A DNA stretch of 64,000 nt from an uncultured Alistipes sp. (GCA_944323075.1 CALURC010000016.1:821332-885331), one strand, 5' to 3'. Shown: positions 19,538 through 30,117, counted from the stretch's first letter. The notes: generated by a model not told the origin, from the sequence alone. Numbers and translations are program-made.

Positions 19538-20317
19538 TTAATTTTTAAGTGCTCGTTCAATGATCCCGAAATCAGTCAACACATCTGGACCGCCATGTTC
19601 GGTAATTGCAACTGCAAACTCAAAATGTGCGGCTGGTTTATGATCCCGTGTGCGAACCGTCCATCCATCTCGCTCGAAAACGACCTCACGGCTTCCCATA
19701 TTGATCATGGGTTCGATGCATATAACCATTCCCTTTTTCAAGAGAGGGCCACGTCCGCGCGCTCCATAATTGGGGACCTGAGGATCTTCATGCATTTTGC
19801 GTCCAAGTCCGTGTCCCACAAGCTCCCGGACGACCGAATAACCGTGTTTTTCGGCATGTTCCTGTACGGCATTTCCGATATCGCCAATGCGATTTCCTGC
19901 TTTTGCCTGTGCTACACCCTTATAAAGAGCCTCTTTGGTTACATTAAGCAACTTTTCCCATTCAGAGGAAATTTGCCCTACTGCAAACGTATATGCAGAA
20001 TCACCACAAAACCCCTTCATAAATGTGCCGCAATCTACCGAAACAATGTCACCATCTTTCAAAATGGTTTTGGCAGACGGAATCCCGTGCACGATCTGTT
20101 CATTCACTGATACACATAGCGTATTCGGGTATCCTTCATATCCTAAAAAACTCGGTTCAGCACCATGACTCCGGATAAACTCTTCGGCAATACGATCCAA
20201 TTCGAGTGTAGAAACTCCCGCTTTCACGTGTCTTCCTACCTCTGCAAGCGTTGCACTTACCAGAAGATTATTCTCCCGAAGTATCTCGATCTCTTCGTCT
20301 GTTTTTAGGTATATCAT
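19538..20317 (-). CDS. map: Methionine aminopeptidase, type I
   Basis: A 259-residue enzyme that removes N-terminal Met from nascent proteins. Family motifs are present: HGIPSAKTILKDGDIVSVDCGTF with the first metal Asp, GHGLGRKMHEDPQVPN with the metal His, and the GMVICIEPMI Glu. There is no N-terminal extension. It sits in the spc operon between secY and infA, a place often shared with adk; adk is absent here. Confidence 0.96.
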   Translation of the reverse strand: MIYLKTDEEIEILRENNLLVSATLAEVGRHVKAGVSTLELDRIAEEFIRSHGAEPSFLGYEGYPNTLCVSVNEQIVHGIPSAKTILKDGDIVSVDCGTFMKGFCGDSAYTFAVGQISSEWEKLLNVTKEALYKGVAQAKAGNRIGDIGNAVQEHAEKHGYSVVRELVGHGLGRKMHEDPQVPNYGARGRGPLLKKGMVICIEPMINMGSREVVFERDGWTVRTRDHKPAAHFEFAVAITEHGGPDVLTDFGIIERALKN

Positions 20318-20333
20318 AAACCGACTCTAACTT

Positions 20334-21644
20334 TTAAGCATTACGTCCTTTGATCCGACCGGTTTTCATAAGACCGTCGTAATGACGCAGAAGCAGGTAA
20401 CTTTCGATCTGCTGAAGAGTATCGAGAATTACACCCACCAAAATCAGAAGCGAAGTTCCTCCATAGAAGAGAGCAAACTGATTATTGATTCCCAATTTCA
20501 TTGCGAAAGCAGGAAGAATCGCTACGATCGCCAAGAAAATTGAACCGGGAAGCGTGATTCTCGTCATGATGGTATCAAGATATTCGACCGTTTTCTTTCC
20601 AGGCTTAACACCGGGAATAAAACCGCCATTACGTTTCATATCCTCAGCCATCATGTTGGGGTTCACTGTAATTGCCGTATAAAAATAGGTAAAGGCAATG
20701 ACCAACAGCGCAAAGGTAAAGTTATACCAGAAACCGGCATAATTGCTAAAAGCCGTACCAATTGCACTCGATGAGAAGAGCGCAGGAATAAACATCAGAG
20801 CTTGAGCAAAGATGATCGGCATAACGCCGGCTGCGTTGATCTTCAATGGAATGTACTGACGCACACCACCATATTGCTTATTACCTACAATTCGTTTTGC
20901 ATACTGTACTGGTATTTTCCGTACGGCCTGCACCAATGCGATCGTAGCAGCGAAGACCAAAAAGAGCAAGGCCAATTCAACAACCAACATCACGAAACCA
21001 CCGGTAGATTCGGTGAAACGCGTATTGAATTCGGCCAACAAAGCATGAGGTAAACGAGCAATGATACCTACCATAATGATAAGCGACACACCGTTACCGA
21101 TTCCTTTGTCAGTAATCTTCTCTCCAAGCCACATAACGAACATTGTACCTGCAATCAACAGCACCGTCGAACTGAAGTAGAACAGCGTAGACGATTCCAT
21201 AACGAATGCATAAGAGGGCAATGTCTTCTGCAGATTAGTCAAATAAGCCGGGATTTGGAAGACCAATACAAGAATGGTCAGATAACGCGTCCACTGGTTG
21301 ATTTTGCGGCGACCGCTTTCACCCTCTTTCTGCAATTTCTGGAAATAGGGGACAACGATACCCAACAACTGGATCACGATCGAGGCAGAAATGTAGGGCA
21401 TAATTCCGAGAGCGAAGATCGACGCATTGCTGAATGCTCCTCCGGAGAAGATATTCAACAATCCGAGCAAACCGTTGCCGTCAACCTGACTCTCCAGTTC
21501 GCCCAACGCGACGGGGTTGATTCCCGGAATCACCACAAAACTACCGAAACGATATACAAGAATCAACGAGAGCGTAAAGAGGATTCTTTTACGCAACTCT
21601 TCGATCTTGAATATGTTCTTTATGGTTTCGATGAATTTTTTCAT
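20334..21644 (-). CDS. secY: Protein translocase subunit SecY
   Basis: A 436-residue inner-membrane channel protein with ten predicted membrane helices, the core of the Sec translocon. SecY signatures include LRKRILFTLSLILVYR at the N-terminus, GIMPYISASIVIQLL in TM2 and the cytosolic loop GVRQYIPLKINAAGVMPIIFA. It follows rplO by 10 bases and precedes map. Confidence 0.97.
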   Translation of the reverse strand: MKKFIETIKNIFKIEELRKRILFTLSLILVYRFGSFVVIPGINPVALGELESQVDGNGLLGLLNIFSGGAFSNASIFALGIMPYISASIVIQLLGIVVPYFQKLQKEGESGRRKINQWTRYLTILVLVFQIPAYLTNLQKTLPSYAFVMESSTLFYFSSTVLLIAGTMFVMWLGEKITDKGIGNGVSLIIMVGIIARLPHALLAEFNTRFTESTGGFVMLVVELALLFLVFAATIALVQAVRKIPVQYAKRIVGNKQYGGVRQYIPLKINAAGVMPIIFAQALMFIPALFSSSAIGTAFSNYAGFWYNFTFALLVIAFTYFYTAITVNPNMMAEDMKRNGGFIPGVKPGKKTVEYLDTIMTRITLPGSIFLAIVAILPAFAMKLGINNQFALFYGGTSLLILVGVILDTLQQIESYLLLRHYDGLMKTGRIKGRNA

Positions 21645-21654
21645 TGCTGAAAAA

Positions 21655-22101
21655 TTAAAGTTTGATTACTTTGCCCTGTTGAGCCTCGATAGCTGCCTGT
21701 GCCGACTTAGAGAAAGCATGAGCGCTTACCTCAAGTGCTACGGAAAGCGTGCCGTTACCCAAAATCTTCACGCGATCGTTTTTCGAAACGAAACCAGCTT
21801 CGATCAACGTCTCGATATCGATACTTTTCAATGATTTTTTAACGGCAAGTGCATCCAATACACCTAAATTGATTCCTTTATATTCGACTCTTTTCAAATT
21901 GGTAAATCCATATTTGGGCAAGCGTCTCTGTAAAGGCATCTGGCCTCCTTCGAAGCCCAATTTTGAAGAGTAACCGGAACGCGATTTCGCACCTTTATGA
22001 CCGCGCGTAGAGGTTCCACCGTATCCCGAGCCTTGACCCCGACCGATACGTTTCTCTTTATTGGTCGATCCTTTTGCAGGTTTTAAATTACTCAGATTCA
22101 T
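21655..22101 (-). CDS. rplO: 50S ribosomal protein L15
   Basis: A 148-residue L15. It starts MNLSNLKPAKGSTNKEKRIG, followed by the glycine-rich RGQGSGYGGTSTRGHKGAKSR stretch that enters 23S rRNA. The globular domain follows at about 60-148. A 66-base gap before it, unusually long for this operon, contains a 9-bp hairpin. Confidence 0.97.
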   Translation of the reverse strand: MNLSNLKPAKGSTNKEKRIGRGQGSGYGGTSTRGHKGAKSRSGYSSKLGFEGGQMPLQRRLPKYGFTNLKRVEYKGINLGVLDALAVKKSLKSIDIETLIEAGFVSKNDRVKILGNGTLSVALEVSAHAFSKSAQAAIEAQQGKVIKL

Positions 22102-22119
22102 TAGTTTTGCTGTTATTTG

Positions 22120-22154
22120 CCGAAACCGAACGACCTACTTGCCATCGGTTCCGG
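22120..22154 (-). ncRNA. Hairpin between rpmD and rplO
   Basis: On the minus strand CCGGAACCG (22146-22154) pairs with CGGTTTCGG (22120-22128) through 9 bp with one G-U, closing a 17-base loop. No T-run follows, so it is not a terminator. It could be a processing or regulatory site. Confidence 0.4.
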
Positions 22155-22167
22155 CTGGTTTTGATAA

Positions 22168-22350
22168 CTATTTTACTTCTTCGATTTTAACCAGATGTTT
22201 CACTTTCGCAATCATACCGAGTATCACGGCTGAATCTTCGTGCTCAACGGTCTGATTGATTTTGCGAAGTCCAAGCGCATCGAGGTTTTTTTTCTGAATT
22301 GCAGATGCTCCGATACGGCTCTTTATCTGCGTGATTTTCAATTTTGCCAT
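22168..22350 (-). CDS. rpmD: 50S ribosomal protein L30
   Basis: A 60-residue L30 (MAKLKITQIKSRIG, then LDALGLRKINQTVEHED), the normal short bacterial form. It follows rpsE by 14 bases. Confidence 0.96.
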   Translation of the reverse strand: MAKLKITQIKSRIGASAIQKKNLDALGLRKINQTVEHEDSAVILGMIAKVKHLVKIEEVK

Positions 22351-22364
22351 TTCTTCGACGTTAT

Positions 22365-22883
22365 TTATCCGTTAAACACTGTATCGAGCGATACACCGCG
22401 CACTTGAGCAACACTGTATGCATCGCGAAGTTCGAGCAATGCTGCGATCGTTGCTTTCACCAAGTTGTGTGGGTTAGACGATCCTTTGCTCTTCGCCAAC
22501 ACGTTACGTACGCCCACGCTCTCCAATACGGCACGCATAGCACCTCCGGCGATTACTCCCGTACCGGGTGCTGCCGGACGAATCATCACCAACGAACCGC
22601 TGTAACGAGCCTCTTGTTTATGAGGGATTGTACCGTTCAACACCGGAATCTTCACCAGATTCTTCTTGGCATCTTCAACACCTTTAGCAATGGCAGCCGT
22701 AACCTCACCAGCTTTTCCCAGACCGTAGCCTACCACTCCGTTTTCATTACCTACTACGACGATTGCCGAAAAGCTGAATGTCCGACCTCCCTTGGTTACT
22801 TTCGTAACTCGTTGGATACTTACGAGCCGATCTTTCAATTCGAGATCACTCGTTCTTACCTTCTTTATATTCGTATTTGACAT
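22365..22883 (-). CDS. rpsE: 30S ribosomal protein S5
   Basis: A 172-residue S5 with the double-stranded RNA-binding fold at about 12-80 ([22 protein letters not shown]) and the C-terminal S5 domain ([22 protein letters not shown]). It affects decoding accuracy and mRNA unwinding at the entry channel. It follows rplR by 5 bases. Confidence 0.97.
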   Translation of the reverse strand: MSNTNIKKVRTSDLELKDRLVSIQRVTKVTKGGRTFSFSAIVVVGNENGVVGYGLGKAGEVTAAIAKGVEDAKKNLVKIPVLNGTIPHKQEARYSGSLVMIRPAAPGTGVIAGGAMRAVLESVGVRNVLAKSKGSSNPHNLVKATIAALLELRDAYSVAQVRGVSLDTVFNG

Positions 22884-22888
22884 ATCGC

Positions 22889-23251
22889 TTAGAATTTAAG
22901 GCCACCCTCTCTGGCGGCGTCCGCTAACATTTTAACTCTACCATGATAAAGATATCCGTTACGATCGAACGCTACTTCAGAGATACCTTTTTGAACGCTA
23001 CGCTCTGCGGCCAGTTTGCCAACTAATGCAGCGACTTCGATTTTTGTCTTGCCAGCCAATTTATCTGCAAGTTCTTTGTCCTGAGACGAAGCAGATGCCA
23101 ATGTAACGCCGTTCACATCGTCGATAAGCTGTACCGAAATATGTCGATTGCTTCTGAACACCGACATACGAGGTTTCTGGGCCGTTCCGTTAACCACTTT
23201 ACGGATACGCAACTTGATACGTCCTCTTCTTTCAATCTTATTCAATGACAT
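22889..23251 (-). CDS. rplR: 50S ribosomal protein L18
   Basis: A 120-residue 5S rRNA-binding protein. The basic N-terminus ([28 protein letters not shown]) and the C-terminal [23 protein letters not shown] are diagnostic. It follows rplF by 15 bases. Confidence 0.97.
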   Translation of the reverse strand: MSLNKIERRGRIKLRIRKVVNGTAQKPRMSVFRSNRHISVQLIDDVNGVTLASASSQDKELADKLAGKTKIEVAALVGKLAAERSVQKGISEVAFDRNGYLYHGRVKMLADAAREGGLKF

Positions 23252-23266
23252 AACTGTACGATTTTA

Positions 23267-23824
23267 CTATTTAGCATTAGCAGATTTACCGGCCTTACGA
23301 CGAAGCTGTTCGCCAACAAACCGAATACCTTTTCCTTTATAAGGTTCAGGTTTACGCAATGACCGTATTTTGGCGGCAACCTGACCGATCAACTGTTTGT
23401 CAGTACTTTTCAAGGTAACGATGGGGTTTCCTTTTTTCTCTGTCACCGCTTCTACCTTGATTTCGGGAGGAAGCATCATGTGGATATCGTGCGAATACCC
23501 GAGGCTCAATTCCAGAACTTGACCTTTTGCTTCGGCTTTGAAACCGACACCGACAAGCTCTTGTTTGATTTCGTACCCTTTCGAAACTCCGACTACCATG
23601 TTGTGAATCAAGGCACGATACAGACCATGCATTGAACGATGGCGAGGTTGATCGGTCGGCCGGGTTACATGTACGGCATTTCCCTCCACTTGCACTTTAA
23701 TATCAGGATCCACCTTCTGGGACAACTCACCCAGAGGCCCTTTCACTCTGACCACATTATCGGCTCCGACCGTCACGGTCACACCAGCGGGCAGGTCTAC
23801 AGGTAATTTTCCAATTCTTGACAT
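23267..23824 (-). CDS. rplF: 50S ribosomal protein L6
   Basis: A 185-residue protein made of two similar domains (about 1-80 and 85-170). It ends with the L6 signature KPEPYKGKGIRFVGEQLRRKAGKSA. It binds near the sarcin-ricin loop and the factor site. An 85-base gap separates it from rpsH, where no motif was recognised. Confidence 0.97.
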   Translation of the reverse strand: MSRIGKLPVDLPAGVTVTVGADNVVRVKGPLGELSQKVDPDIKVQVEGNAVHVTRPTDQPRHRSMHGLYRALIHNMVVGVSKGYEIKQELVGVGFKAEAKGQVLELSLGYSHDIHMMLPPEIKVEAVTEKKGNPIVTLKSTDKQLIGQVAAKIRSLRKPEPYKGKGIRFVGEQLRRKAGKSANAK

Positions 23825-23909
23825 TTTTTTGTTTCTTTAATTTTTACTCGTCTTTCCTTCGTTATCAAACGACATACAGACATTTACTCACATTGTCTAT
23901 TCCGGCCGA

Positions 23910-24308
23910 TTAATAAACGTAGCACAAAATTTCGCCACCTACATTTTCCTGACGGGCTTTTTTGTCAGTCATGATGCCCTTCGAGGTAGAGACAATAGCG
24001 ATACCCAAACCATTCAATACGCGGGGCATTTCGCTTGCACTCGCATAACGACGCAAACCGGGACGGCTGATACGTTTCAATCCCTTGATTGCGCAAATTT
24101 TAGTTTCGGGATGATACTTCAAAGCGATTTTAATTACAGGATGTCCCTTAGCGTCCTCTTCGAACTTATAGGCCAAAATATAACCTTGCTCGAACAGGAT
24201 CTTTGTAATCGCCTGTTTCATTTTTGAGCCGGGAGCTTCAACCACCTTGTGGTTGGCTTTCACCGCGTTTCTGACTCTCGTCAGAAAATCCGAAATTGGA
24301 TCTGTCAT
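23910..24308 (-). CDS. rpsH: 30S ribosomal protein S8
   Basis: A 132-residue 16S central-domain protein: [20 protein letters not shown], then [26 protein letters not shown]. In E. coli S8 represses the spc operon by binding its mRNA near rplE. Here the 118-base gap before rpsH carries a promoter-like sequence, so the genes from S8 onward may have extra transcription. Confidence 0.97.
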   Translation of the reverse strand: MTDPISDFLTRVRNAVKANHKVVEAPGSKMKQAITKILFEQGYILAYKFEEDAKGHPVIKIALKYHPETKICAIKGLKRISRPGLRRYASASEMPRVLNGLGIAIVSTSKGIMTDKKARQENVGGEILCYVY

Positions 24309-24364
24309 CTTTTTTGAATCGATTAGTTATAAAAAATACAATTTACAGACTAAAAATCAGGCGC

Positions 24365-24394
24365 TAAAGATACGAAAAAAAATCGTATTTTCAA
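24365..24394 (-). promoter_or_regulatory. Candidate internal promoter before rpsH
   Basis: On the minus strand TTG (24392-24394), a 19-base spacer and TATCTTTA (24365-24372) match the spacing used by the other promoters in this window. It overlaps an ATACGA/TCGTAT inverted repeat. It lies 57 bases upstream of rpsH in the largest gap of the spc section. Confidence 0.45.
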
Positions 24395-24426
24395 CACCTA
24401 ATTTTTAATCCGCAATTTGCAAACCT

Positions 24427-24696
24427 TTACCAACTCGCTTTTTTCACGCCGGGGATCAATCCCTTAGACGCCATTTCACGGAATTGGATACGGCTGATTC
24501 CGAAAATTCTCATATATCCTTTCGGACGTCCGGTCAGTTTGCAACGGTTGTGCAGACGGATCGGATTCGAATTACGGGGCAGTTTAGCCAAACCTTCGTA
24601 ATCGCCGGCTTCCTTCAGCGCAGCCCGTTTCGCAGCGTAACGTTCTACGAGTTTGAGGCGTTTCACCTCACGGGCTTTCATTGATTCCTTTGCCAT
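24427..24696 (-). CDS. rpsN: 30S ribosomal protein S14
   Basis: An 89-residue S14 of the long, zinc-free type: [21 protein letters not shown], then [25 protein letters not shown]. The two CxxC pairs of the short zinc form are absent, so this is the form that does not need zinc. It follows rplE by 6 bases. Confidence 0.97.
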   Translation of the reverse strand: MAKESMKAREVKRLKLVERYAAKRAALKEAGDYEGLAKLPRNSNPIRLHNRCKLTGRPKGYMRIFGISRIQFREMASKGLIPGVKKASW

Positions 24697-24702
24697 ATTC
24701 TA

Positions 24703-25260
24703 TTAGTTCTTTTTATGATTCTTAAACGGAAGGCCGAACTGTTTGAGCAGTGCATAAGCCTCTTCATCGGTCTTGGCTGAAGTTACAAACGTGATCTCCA
24801 TACCCAGAATCTTCGTGATCTTATCGATATCGATTTCGGGGAAGATGATCTGCTCAGCGATACCCAACGTATAGTTACCTTGGCCGTCAAACTTATCATT
24901 AATACCCTTGAAATCACGAATACGAGGAAGAGCTACAGCAACCAGACGTTCGAGGAATTCGTACATTTTGTTGTGACGCAACGTCACACGAGCTCCGATG
25001 GTCATTCCCTTACGAAGTTTGAAATTCGAAATATCTTTACGAGATTTCGTCGTAACGGCCTTTTGACCGGTAATTTTCGTAAGTTCTTCGATAGCCGTTT
25101 CGATAATCTTCTTATCAGCCACAGCCTGACCCAAACCCTGATTGATTACGATTTTCTCCAGTACGGGAACCTGCATTACGCTGGTATAACCGAACTCTTT
25201 TACAAGTGCAGGCACCACCTGCTCCTTGTACATTTTCTTCAGTGTAGGTACGTAATTCAT
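24703..25260 (-). CDS. rplE: 50S ribosomal protein L5
   Basis: A 185-residue 5S rRNA-binding protein that contacts P-site tRNA. Conserved blocks are [16 protein letters not shown] and the C-terminal [27 protein letters not shown]. Its ATG shares one base with the rplX stop, suggesting translational coupling. Confidence 0.97.
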   Translation of the reverse strand: MNYVPTLKKMYKEQVVPALVKEFGYTSVMQVPVLEKIVINQGLGQAVADKKIIETAIEELTKITGQKAVTTKSRKDISNFKLRKGMTIGARVTLRHNKMYEFLERLVAVALPRIRDFKGINDKFDGQGNYTLGIAEQIIFPEIDIDKITKILGMEITFVTSAKTDEEAYALLKQFGLPFKNHKKN

Positions 25261-25583
25261 TATTTGATCTCCTCCCCGGACTTTTTAGCGTAACGTACTA
25301 ATTTTCCATCCGCATTCAACTTACGACCGATACGTGTTGCTTTTCCGCTTTTCGGATCGATCGGCTGCAGATTCGAAATGTGAATCGGAGCCTCTTGCTT
25401 CTCGATTCCACCCTGCGGTTTCTTGGCATTGGGTTTGGTGTGTTTGCTCACCATATTGACCCCTTCAACGATAGCGCGCTCTTTATCGACCAATACGCGG
25501 AGAACCTTTCCTTGTTGGCCTTTGCTTTCGCCGGCGTTGACGATTACCATGTCCCCTTTCTTGATATGCAATTTTACTGACAT
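25260..25583 (-). CDS. rplX: 50S ribosomal protein L24
   Basis: A 107-residue assembly-initiating protein with a KOW motif near the start ([25 protein letters not shown]). It follows rplN by 18 bases and overlaps rplE by one base. Confidence 0.97.
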   Translation of the reverse strand: MSVKLHIKKGDMVIVNAGESKGQQGKVLRVLVDKERAIVEGVNMVSKHTKPNAKKPQGGIEKQEAPIHISNLQPIDPKSGKATRIGRKLNADGKLVRYAKKSGEEIK

Positions 25584-25601
25584 CTTGAAATCTTTTTAAA
25601 A

Positions 25602-25967
25602 TTACAATACTTCGGGAGCCAGCGAAATAATCTTCATGTATGAATCACGCAGTTCACGAGCAACCGGCCCGAAAATACGAGTTCCGCGCATCTCTCCCTG
25701 ATTATTCAGAAGCACCACTGCATTGTCGTCGAAACGGATATAGGATCCGTTGGTACGTCTGATCTCCTTGGTAGTTCTGACTACGACCGCCTTGGAGACG
25801 GTACCCTTCTTCATGTCTCCTGAAGGGGAAGCGCTCTTGACAGTCACTACAATTTTATCGCCGATCGTCGCATAGCGCTTGCCCGTTCCGCCCAACACAC
25901 GGATACAAAGCACCTCTTTTGCGCCGCTGTTATCGGCTACCGTTAGTCTGCTTTCTTGTTGTATCAT
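25602..25967 (-). CDS. rplN: 50S ribosomal protein L14
   Basis: A 121-residue L14 ([27 protein letters not shown], ending [18 protein letters not shown]). It lies at the subunit interface. It is 2 bases after rpsQ. Confidence 0.97.
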   Translation of the reverse strand: MIQQESRLTVADNSGAKEVLCIRVLGGTGKRYATIGDKIVVTVKSASPSGDMKKGTVSKAVVVRTTKEIRRTNGSYIRFDDNAVVLLNNQGEMRGTRIFGPVARELRDSYMKIISLAPEVL

Positions 25968-25969
25968 GG

Positions 25970-26224
25970 CTATTTAGCTCTTTCAATTATTTCTACTAAT
26001 CTCCAATGCTTTGTTTTGCTGAGCGGTCGAGTCTCCGCAATCCGCACGGTATCGCCGGGGTTGCAGGTATTGGTTTCGTCGTGTGCGACAAATTTCGTTG
26101 TCTTGTTGACGAACTTACCATAGATCGGATGCTTCTCCTTTCTCTTGATGGCAACCGTTACGGACTTGTCCATCTTATTGCTGACAACTACCCCGATTCT
26201 TTCTTTTCTGAGATTTCTTTCCAT
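25970..26224 (-). CDS. rpsQ: 30S ribosomal protein S17
   Basis: An 84-residue OB-fold 16S-binding protein ([48 protein letters not shown]). It follows rpmC by 6 bases. Confidence 0.97.
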   Translation of the reverse strand: MERNLRKERIGVVVSNKMDKSVTVAIKRKEKHPIYGKFVNKTTKFVAHDETNTCNPGDTVRIAETRPLSKTKHWRLVEIIERAK

Positions 26225-26230
26225 GGGTAA

Positions 26231-26428
26231 TTAACTTTTTACATTTTTCTTTTCCGCGAGGATCGTCATCATACGGGCGATATCTTTACGCGTTTTTTTG
26301 ATTGTAGTCGGATTCTCTACCGGAGAAACTGCATGATTGAGCTTCATTCGGAGCAGGTTGTTTTTTTCTGCATCGATACGCTCTTCAATTTCAGCAACGG
26401 TAAGTTCTCTTATTTCTGCAGCTTTCAT
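26231..26428 (-). CDS. rpmC: 50S ribosomal protein L29
   Basis: A 65-residue helical-hairpin protein near the exit tunnel (MKAAEIRELTVAEIEERID, then NPTTIKKTRKDIARMMTIL). It follows rplP by 2 bases. Confidence 0.96.
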   Translation of the reverse strand: MKAAEIRELTVAEIEERIDAEKNNLLRMKLNHAVSPVENPTTIKKTRKDIARMMTILAEKKNVKS

Positions 26429-26430
26429 CT

Positions 26431-26859
26431 CTAAATCGAATTTTCAGTGTAATCTCGTCTCACAACAAATTTAGTCGTAATCGGAAGCTTCTGGGCGCCC
26501 AGACGGAGTGCTTCTTGAGCTACTTCCAAAGGCACACCTTCGGCTTCGAACAGGATACGGCCCGGAGTTACCGGTGCTACGAATCCTTCGGGAGAACCTT
26601 TACCTTTACCCATACGCACCTCTGCAGGTTTTTTCGTTATAGGTTTATCGGGGAATATTCTGATCCAGAGTTGACCTTCACGTTTCATACAGCGCACGAT
26701 AGCTTGACGTGCGGCTTCTATCTGGCGACCGGTGATCCAAGTAGATTCCATTGCCTTGATGCCGAAGGAGCCGAATGCCAGCTGTGCTCCGCGTTGCGCA
26801 TTACCTTTCATGCGCCCCTTCTGCATTCTTCTGAATTTGGTTCTTTTTGGCTGTAACAT
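26431..26859 (-). CDS. rplP: 50S ribosomal protein L16
   Basis: A 142-residue L16, organiser of the A site and a late assembly factor. The [21 protein letters not shown] start and [22 protein letters not shown] loop are conserved. It follows rpsC by 22 bases. Confidence 0.97.
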   Translation of the reverse strand: MLQPKRTKFRRMQKGRMKGNAQRGAQLAFGSFGIKAMESTWITGRQIEAARQAIVRCMKREGQLWIRIFPDKPITKKPAEVRMGKGKGSPEGFVAPVTPGRILFEAEGVPLEVAQEALRLGAQKLPITTKFVVRRDYTENSI

Positions 26860-26881
26860 GATATTATCGCTTTAAGAAGTC

Positions 26882-27631
26882 CTATTTATTATTTTTTCTT
26901 TTTTTGTTATCACGTCCGCCGCGAGATCTGTCTCCACGGAATCCGCCTTGTTGATTTCCGGACGATGCTTGAGCATTGACACCAGACACTTGGAACAGAT
27001 CACGTTTATTGTAAACCTCACCGTTACAGATCCAAACCTTGATTCCCAGAAGACCTACTTTCGTAAGAGCTTCTGCAAGTGCATAGTCTACATCTGCACG
27101 GAACGTGTGCAACGGAATACGACCTTCCTTATAGGTTTCGCTACGTGCCATTTCGGCTCCACCCACACGGCCAGAGATCTGAATTTTGATTCCTTCAGCC
27201 CCCATCCGCATGGTCGATGCGATAGCTGTTTTAATCGCCCGACGATATGAGATACGGCCTTCGAGCTGACGAGCGATGTTGTTGCTTACGATCACAGCGT
27301 CGATTTCCGGACGTTTAACCTCAAAGATATTGATCTGAACATCCTTTCCGGTCAGTTTGCACAACTCACCTTTAAGTTTATCAACTTCAGATCCGCCTTT
27401 ACCAATAATGATACCGGGACGTGCGGTAGAGATCGTAACCGTTACGAGCTTCAGAGTACGCTCGATAATTACTTTCGAGATGCTTGCTTTAGCCAGACGG
27501 GCGTTCAGATATTTACGAATTTTAGCATCCTCGACGAGTTTGCTGGAAAAATCTTTTCCGCCGTACCAATTGGAATCCCAGCCGCGAATGATCCCCAGCC
27601 TGTTTGCTATCGGATTAACTTTCTGTCCCAT
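26882..27631 (-). CDS. rpsC: 30S ribosomal protein S3
   Basis: A 249-residue S3. An N-terminal type II KH domain ([14 protein letters not shown] near residue 75) is followed by the C-terminal domain. A Gly/Arg/Lys-rich tail of about 30 residues ends [12 protein letters not shown]. It helps form the mRNA entry channel. Its start overlaps the end of rplV by 17 bases, the largest overlap in the operon. Confidence 0.97.
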   Translation of the reverse strand: MGQKVNPIANRLGIIRGWDSNWYGGKDFSSKLVEDAKIRKYLNARLAKASISKVIIERTLKLVTVTISTARPGIIIGKGGSEVDKLKGELCKLTGKDVQINIFEVKRPEIDAVIVSNNIARQLEGRISYRRAIKTAIASTMRMGAEGIKIQISGRVGGAEMARSETYKEGRIPLHTFRADVDYALAEALTKVGLLGIKVWICNGEVYNKRDLFQVSGVNAQASSGNQQGGFRGDRSRGGRDNKKRKNNK

Positions 27632-28052
27632 CTGCTTTGCTTTTTTTATCTTCTTTAACTACCATTTTATCAACCACGATTGTCACGTGATTCGAGCGTT
27701 TACGGATCCGGTGAGCACGACCTTGAGGTGCTGGTTGAATCCGTTTGAGCATTCTACCTCCGTCAACGAAAATCTCTTTCACGCAGAGTACGTTATCTTC
27801 CAAACGTTGCCCTTCGTTTTTCTGTTCCCAGTTGGCGATTGCCGAACGCAACAGTTTTTCCAATTTGATCGAAGCGGCTTTTTTGCTGTACCGCAACACG
27901 CCCAACGCCTTATTAATCTCCATTCCGCGAATCAGATCGGCAACGATGCGCATCTTCAGCGGAGAGGTCGGACAGTCACGAAGTACGGCGATAGCCTTCT
28001 GCTTCTTTTCTGCCTTCAATTTTTCGGCTCTTATGCTTTTTCTTGCACCCAT
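27615..28052 (-). CDS. rplV: 50S ribosomal protein L22
   Basis: A 145-residue L22 whose extended hairpin lines the peptide exit tunnel ([29 protein letters not shown]). It has a lysine-rich C-terminal tail that overlaps rpsC. Confidence 0.97.
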   Translation of the reverse strand: MGARKSIRAEKLKAEKKQKAIAVLRDCPTSPLKMRIVADLIRGMEINKALGVLRYSKKAASIKLEKLLRSAIANWEQKNEGQRLEDNVLCVKEIFVDGGRMLKRIQPAPQGRAHRIRKRSNHVTIVVDKMVVKEDKKSKADGTES

Positions 28053-28061
28053 TTTTACCTA

Positions 28062-28331
28062 CTATTTTTTCTTATTACCTGAATGACCACGGAAGTTACG
28101 CGTTGGTGCGAATTCGCCCAATTTGTGACCTACCATGTTCTCTGTTACATACACAGGAATAAACTTATTCCCGTTGTGCACGGCGATCGTATGTCCGACG
28201 AAATCGGGCGAGATCATACTTGCACGCGACCATGTCTTGATGACTGTCTTCTTGCCACTCTCATTCTGGGCGAGTACTTTCGCTTCCAGTTTGGGTTCAA
28301 TGTATGGTCCTTTTTTTAATGAACGGCTCAT
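28062..28331 (-). CDS. rpsS: 30S ribosomal protein S19
   Basis: An 89-residue S19 ([61 protein letters not shown]). It sits in the head of the small subunit. It lies 18 bases after rplB. Confidence 0.97.
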   Translation of the reverse strand: MSRSLKKGPYIEPKLEAKVLAQNESGKKTVIKTWSRASMISPDFVGHTIAVHNGNKFIPVYVTENMVGHKLGEFAPTRNFRGHSGNKKK

Positions 28332-28349
28332 TATGCTACTATTTTAAAA

Positions 28350-29174
28350 TTATTTTTTCCTTCTGGATACGATGAACTTAGAAGTAGTCTTCTTAGGATT
28401 CCGAGTCTTGTAACCTTTGGCCAGAAGACCTTTACGCGAACGAGGATGACCTCCTGAAGCGCGACCTTCACCACCACCCATCGGGTGATCTACCGGGTTC
28501 ATTGCAACGCCTCGGTTGCGAGGACGGCGACCCAACCATCTCTTTCGTCCGGCTTTACCGTGCGATTCGAGGCTGTGATCGGGGTTCGAAACCACGCCGA
28601 CAGTTGCGCGGCAAGTTACAAGCACCATACGGGTTTCTCCCGAAGGAAGCTTAATAATAGCGAATTTACCTTCACGGGCTAAAAGCTGTGCGTAGGTACC
28701 GGCACTACGCGCCATCACGGCGCCTTGACCGGGGTAGAGTTCAATATTGTGGATCACGGTACCCAGCGGAATTTCCGACAGGAACAACGTGTTACCGACC
28801 TCGGGAGCTACACCGGCGCCCGTAGATACGGTCTGACCCACTTTCAATCCATTGGGAGCAAGCATATAGCGTTTTTCTCCGTCAGGATAGTAGAGCAATG
28901 CGATACGTGCAGAGCGGTTCGGATCGTATTCGATCGTTTTAACCACTGCACTCATATTATCTTTGTCGCGTTTGAAGTCGACAATACGATACATTCTTTT
29001 GTGACCGCCACCGATGTAACGTACGGTCATTTTACCGCTGTTGTTACGACCACCCGTACTTTTAAGGGGTCTGAGCAACGATTTTTCCGGTACAGACGAA
29101 GTAATATCGTCGAAGGTACCGATCATTTTATGACGAGTACCCGGAGTTATGGGATTAAACTTTCTTATTGCCAT
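28350..29174 (-). CDS. rplB: 50S ribosomal protein L2
   Basis: A 274-residue L2, one of the most conserved ribosomal proteins, close to the peptidyl transferase centre. The conserved C-terminal [17 protein letters not shown] with the functionally important His is intact, as is the N-terminal [13 protein letters not shown]. It follows rplW by 5 bases. Confidence 0.98.
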   Translation of the reverse strand: MAIRKFNPITPGTRHKMIGTFDDITSSVPEKSLLRPLKSTGGRNNSGKMTVRYIGGGHKRMYRIVDFKRDKDNMSAVVKTIEYDPNRSARIALLYYPDGEKRYMLAPNGLKVGQTVSTGAGVAPEVGNTLFLSEIPLGTVIHNIELYPGQGAVMARSAGTYAQLLAREGKFAIIKLPSGETRMVLVTCRATVGVVSNPDHSLESHGKAGRKRWLGRRPRNRGVAMNPVDHPMGGGEGRASGGHPRSRKGLLAKGYKTRNPKKTTSKFIVSRRKK

Positions 29175-29179
29175 TTCGC

Positions 29180-29470
29180 TTAGATATTACTGTAAAAATC
29201 GATCTTATCTCCGTCTTTCAGCGTTACGATCGCTTTTTTGAAATGATTCGACCGTCCTACCAAAAGACCATGCTTCGTATAGCGGCTTTTGAGTTTACCC
29301 ATGTAGTTCAGGGTATTCACATCCATGACGACCACGTTATACATCGCTTCAACTGCATTTTTGATCTGCAGCTTGTTCGCCCTCGGATCTACGATAAAAC
29401 CGTAACGGTTCAACTTTTCGCCCTGAGCCGCCATTCTTTCGGTTAAAATTGGCTTAATTAAAATATCCAT
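29180..29470 (-). CDS. rplW: 50S ribosomal protein L23
   Basis: A 96-residue L23 ([25 protein letters not shown], then [15 protein letters not shown]). It forms the docking site at the exit tunnel for trigger factor and SRP. It follows rplD by 15 bases. Confidence 0.96.
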   Translation of the reverse strand: MDILIKPILTERMAAQGEKLNRYGFIVDPRANKLQIKNAVEAMYNVVVMDVNTLNYMGKLKSRYTKHGLLVGRSNHFKKAIVTLKDGDKIDFYSNI

Positions 29471-29485
29471 TGTTTTTTCTGTTTT

Positions 29486-30115
29486 TTACAGTCCGAACAT
29501 TTGATTAATTACATTCACAGACCCTTCAGCCATAAGGATGTTTCCTGCATTCATCACATCATACGTATTGATATTCGAAGCAAGAATGATCTTCACGTTT
29601 TGAAGGTTGCGAGCAGAGAGAGCGATGTTTCTGTTCGATTCGGGAAGAATCAACAGGATCTTTTTCCCTTCGAGGTCGAGATTTTTCGTAATAGCGATGA
29701 ACTCTTTGGTTTTGGGAGCCTCCATCGAGAAATCCTCGATTACCTTTATCGCATCTTCTTTAGCTTTATAGGTCAGGGCACTTTTACGAGCCAGTTGTTT
29801 GAGTTTTTTGTTCAACTTGAAGCTGTAATCTCTCGGAACCGGACCGAATACGCGACCTCCACCTGGGAACAACGGAGAGAGGATACTACCAGAACGAGCT
29901 CCACCTGTACCTTTCTGTCTTTTGAGCTTGCGAGTCGAACCGGCAACCTCGTTACGTTGTTTTGATTTGTGGGTACCCTGACGACGGTTAGCCAAATATT
30001 GCTTAACATCAAGATAGATGGCGTGATCATTGGGTTCAATACCGAAAATTTCATCCATCAGGAGTGCCTTTTTGCCGGTCTCTTTACCCGATATGTTATA
30101 GATTGCTGTTTCCAT
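29486..30115 (-). CDS. rplD: 50S ribosomal protein L4
   Basis: A 209-residue L4. A tunnel-lining loop ([24 protein letters not shown]) is followed by the globular alpha/beta domain. In gammaproteobacteria L4 is the autoregulator of the S10 operon. If that holds here, the structured gap before rplC (30762-30909) is a reasonable target. It lies 2 bases after rplC. Confidence 0.97.
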   Translation of the reverse strand: METAIYNISGKETGKKALLMDEIFGIEPNDHAIYLDVKQYLANRRQGTHKSKQRNEVAGSTRKLKRQKGTGGARSGSILSPLFPGGGRVFGPVPRDYSFKLNKKLKQLARKSALTYKAKEDAIKVIEDFSMEAPKTKEFIAITKNLDLEGKKILLILPESNRNIALSARNLQNVKIILASNINTYDVMNAGNILMAEGSVNVINQMFGL

Positions 30116-30117
30116 GA

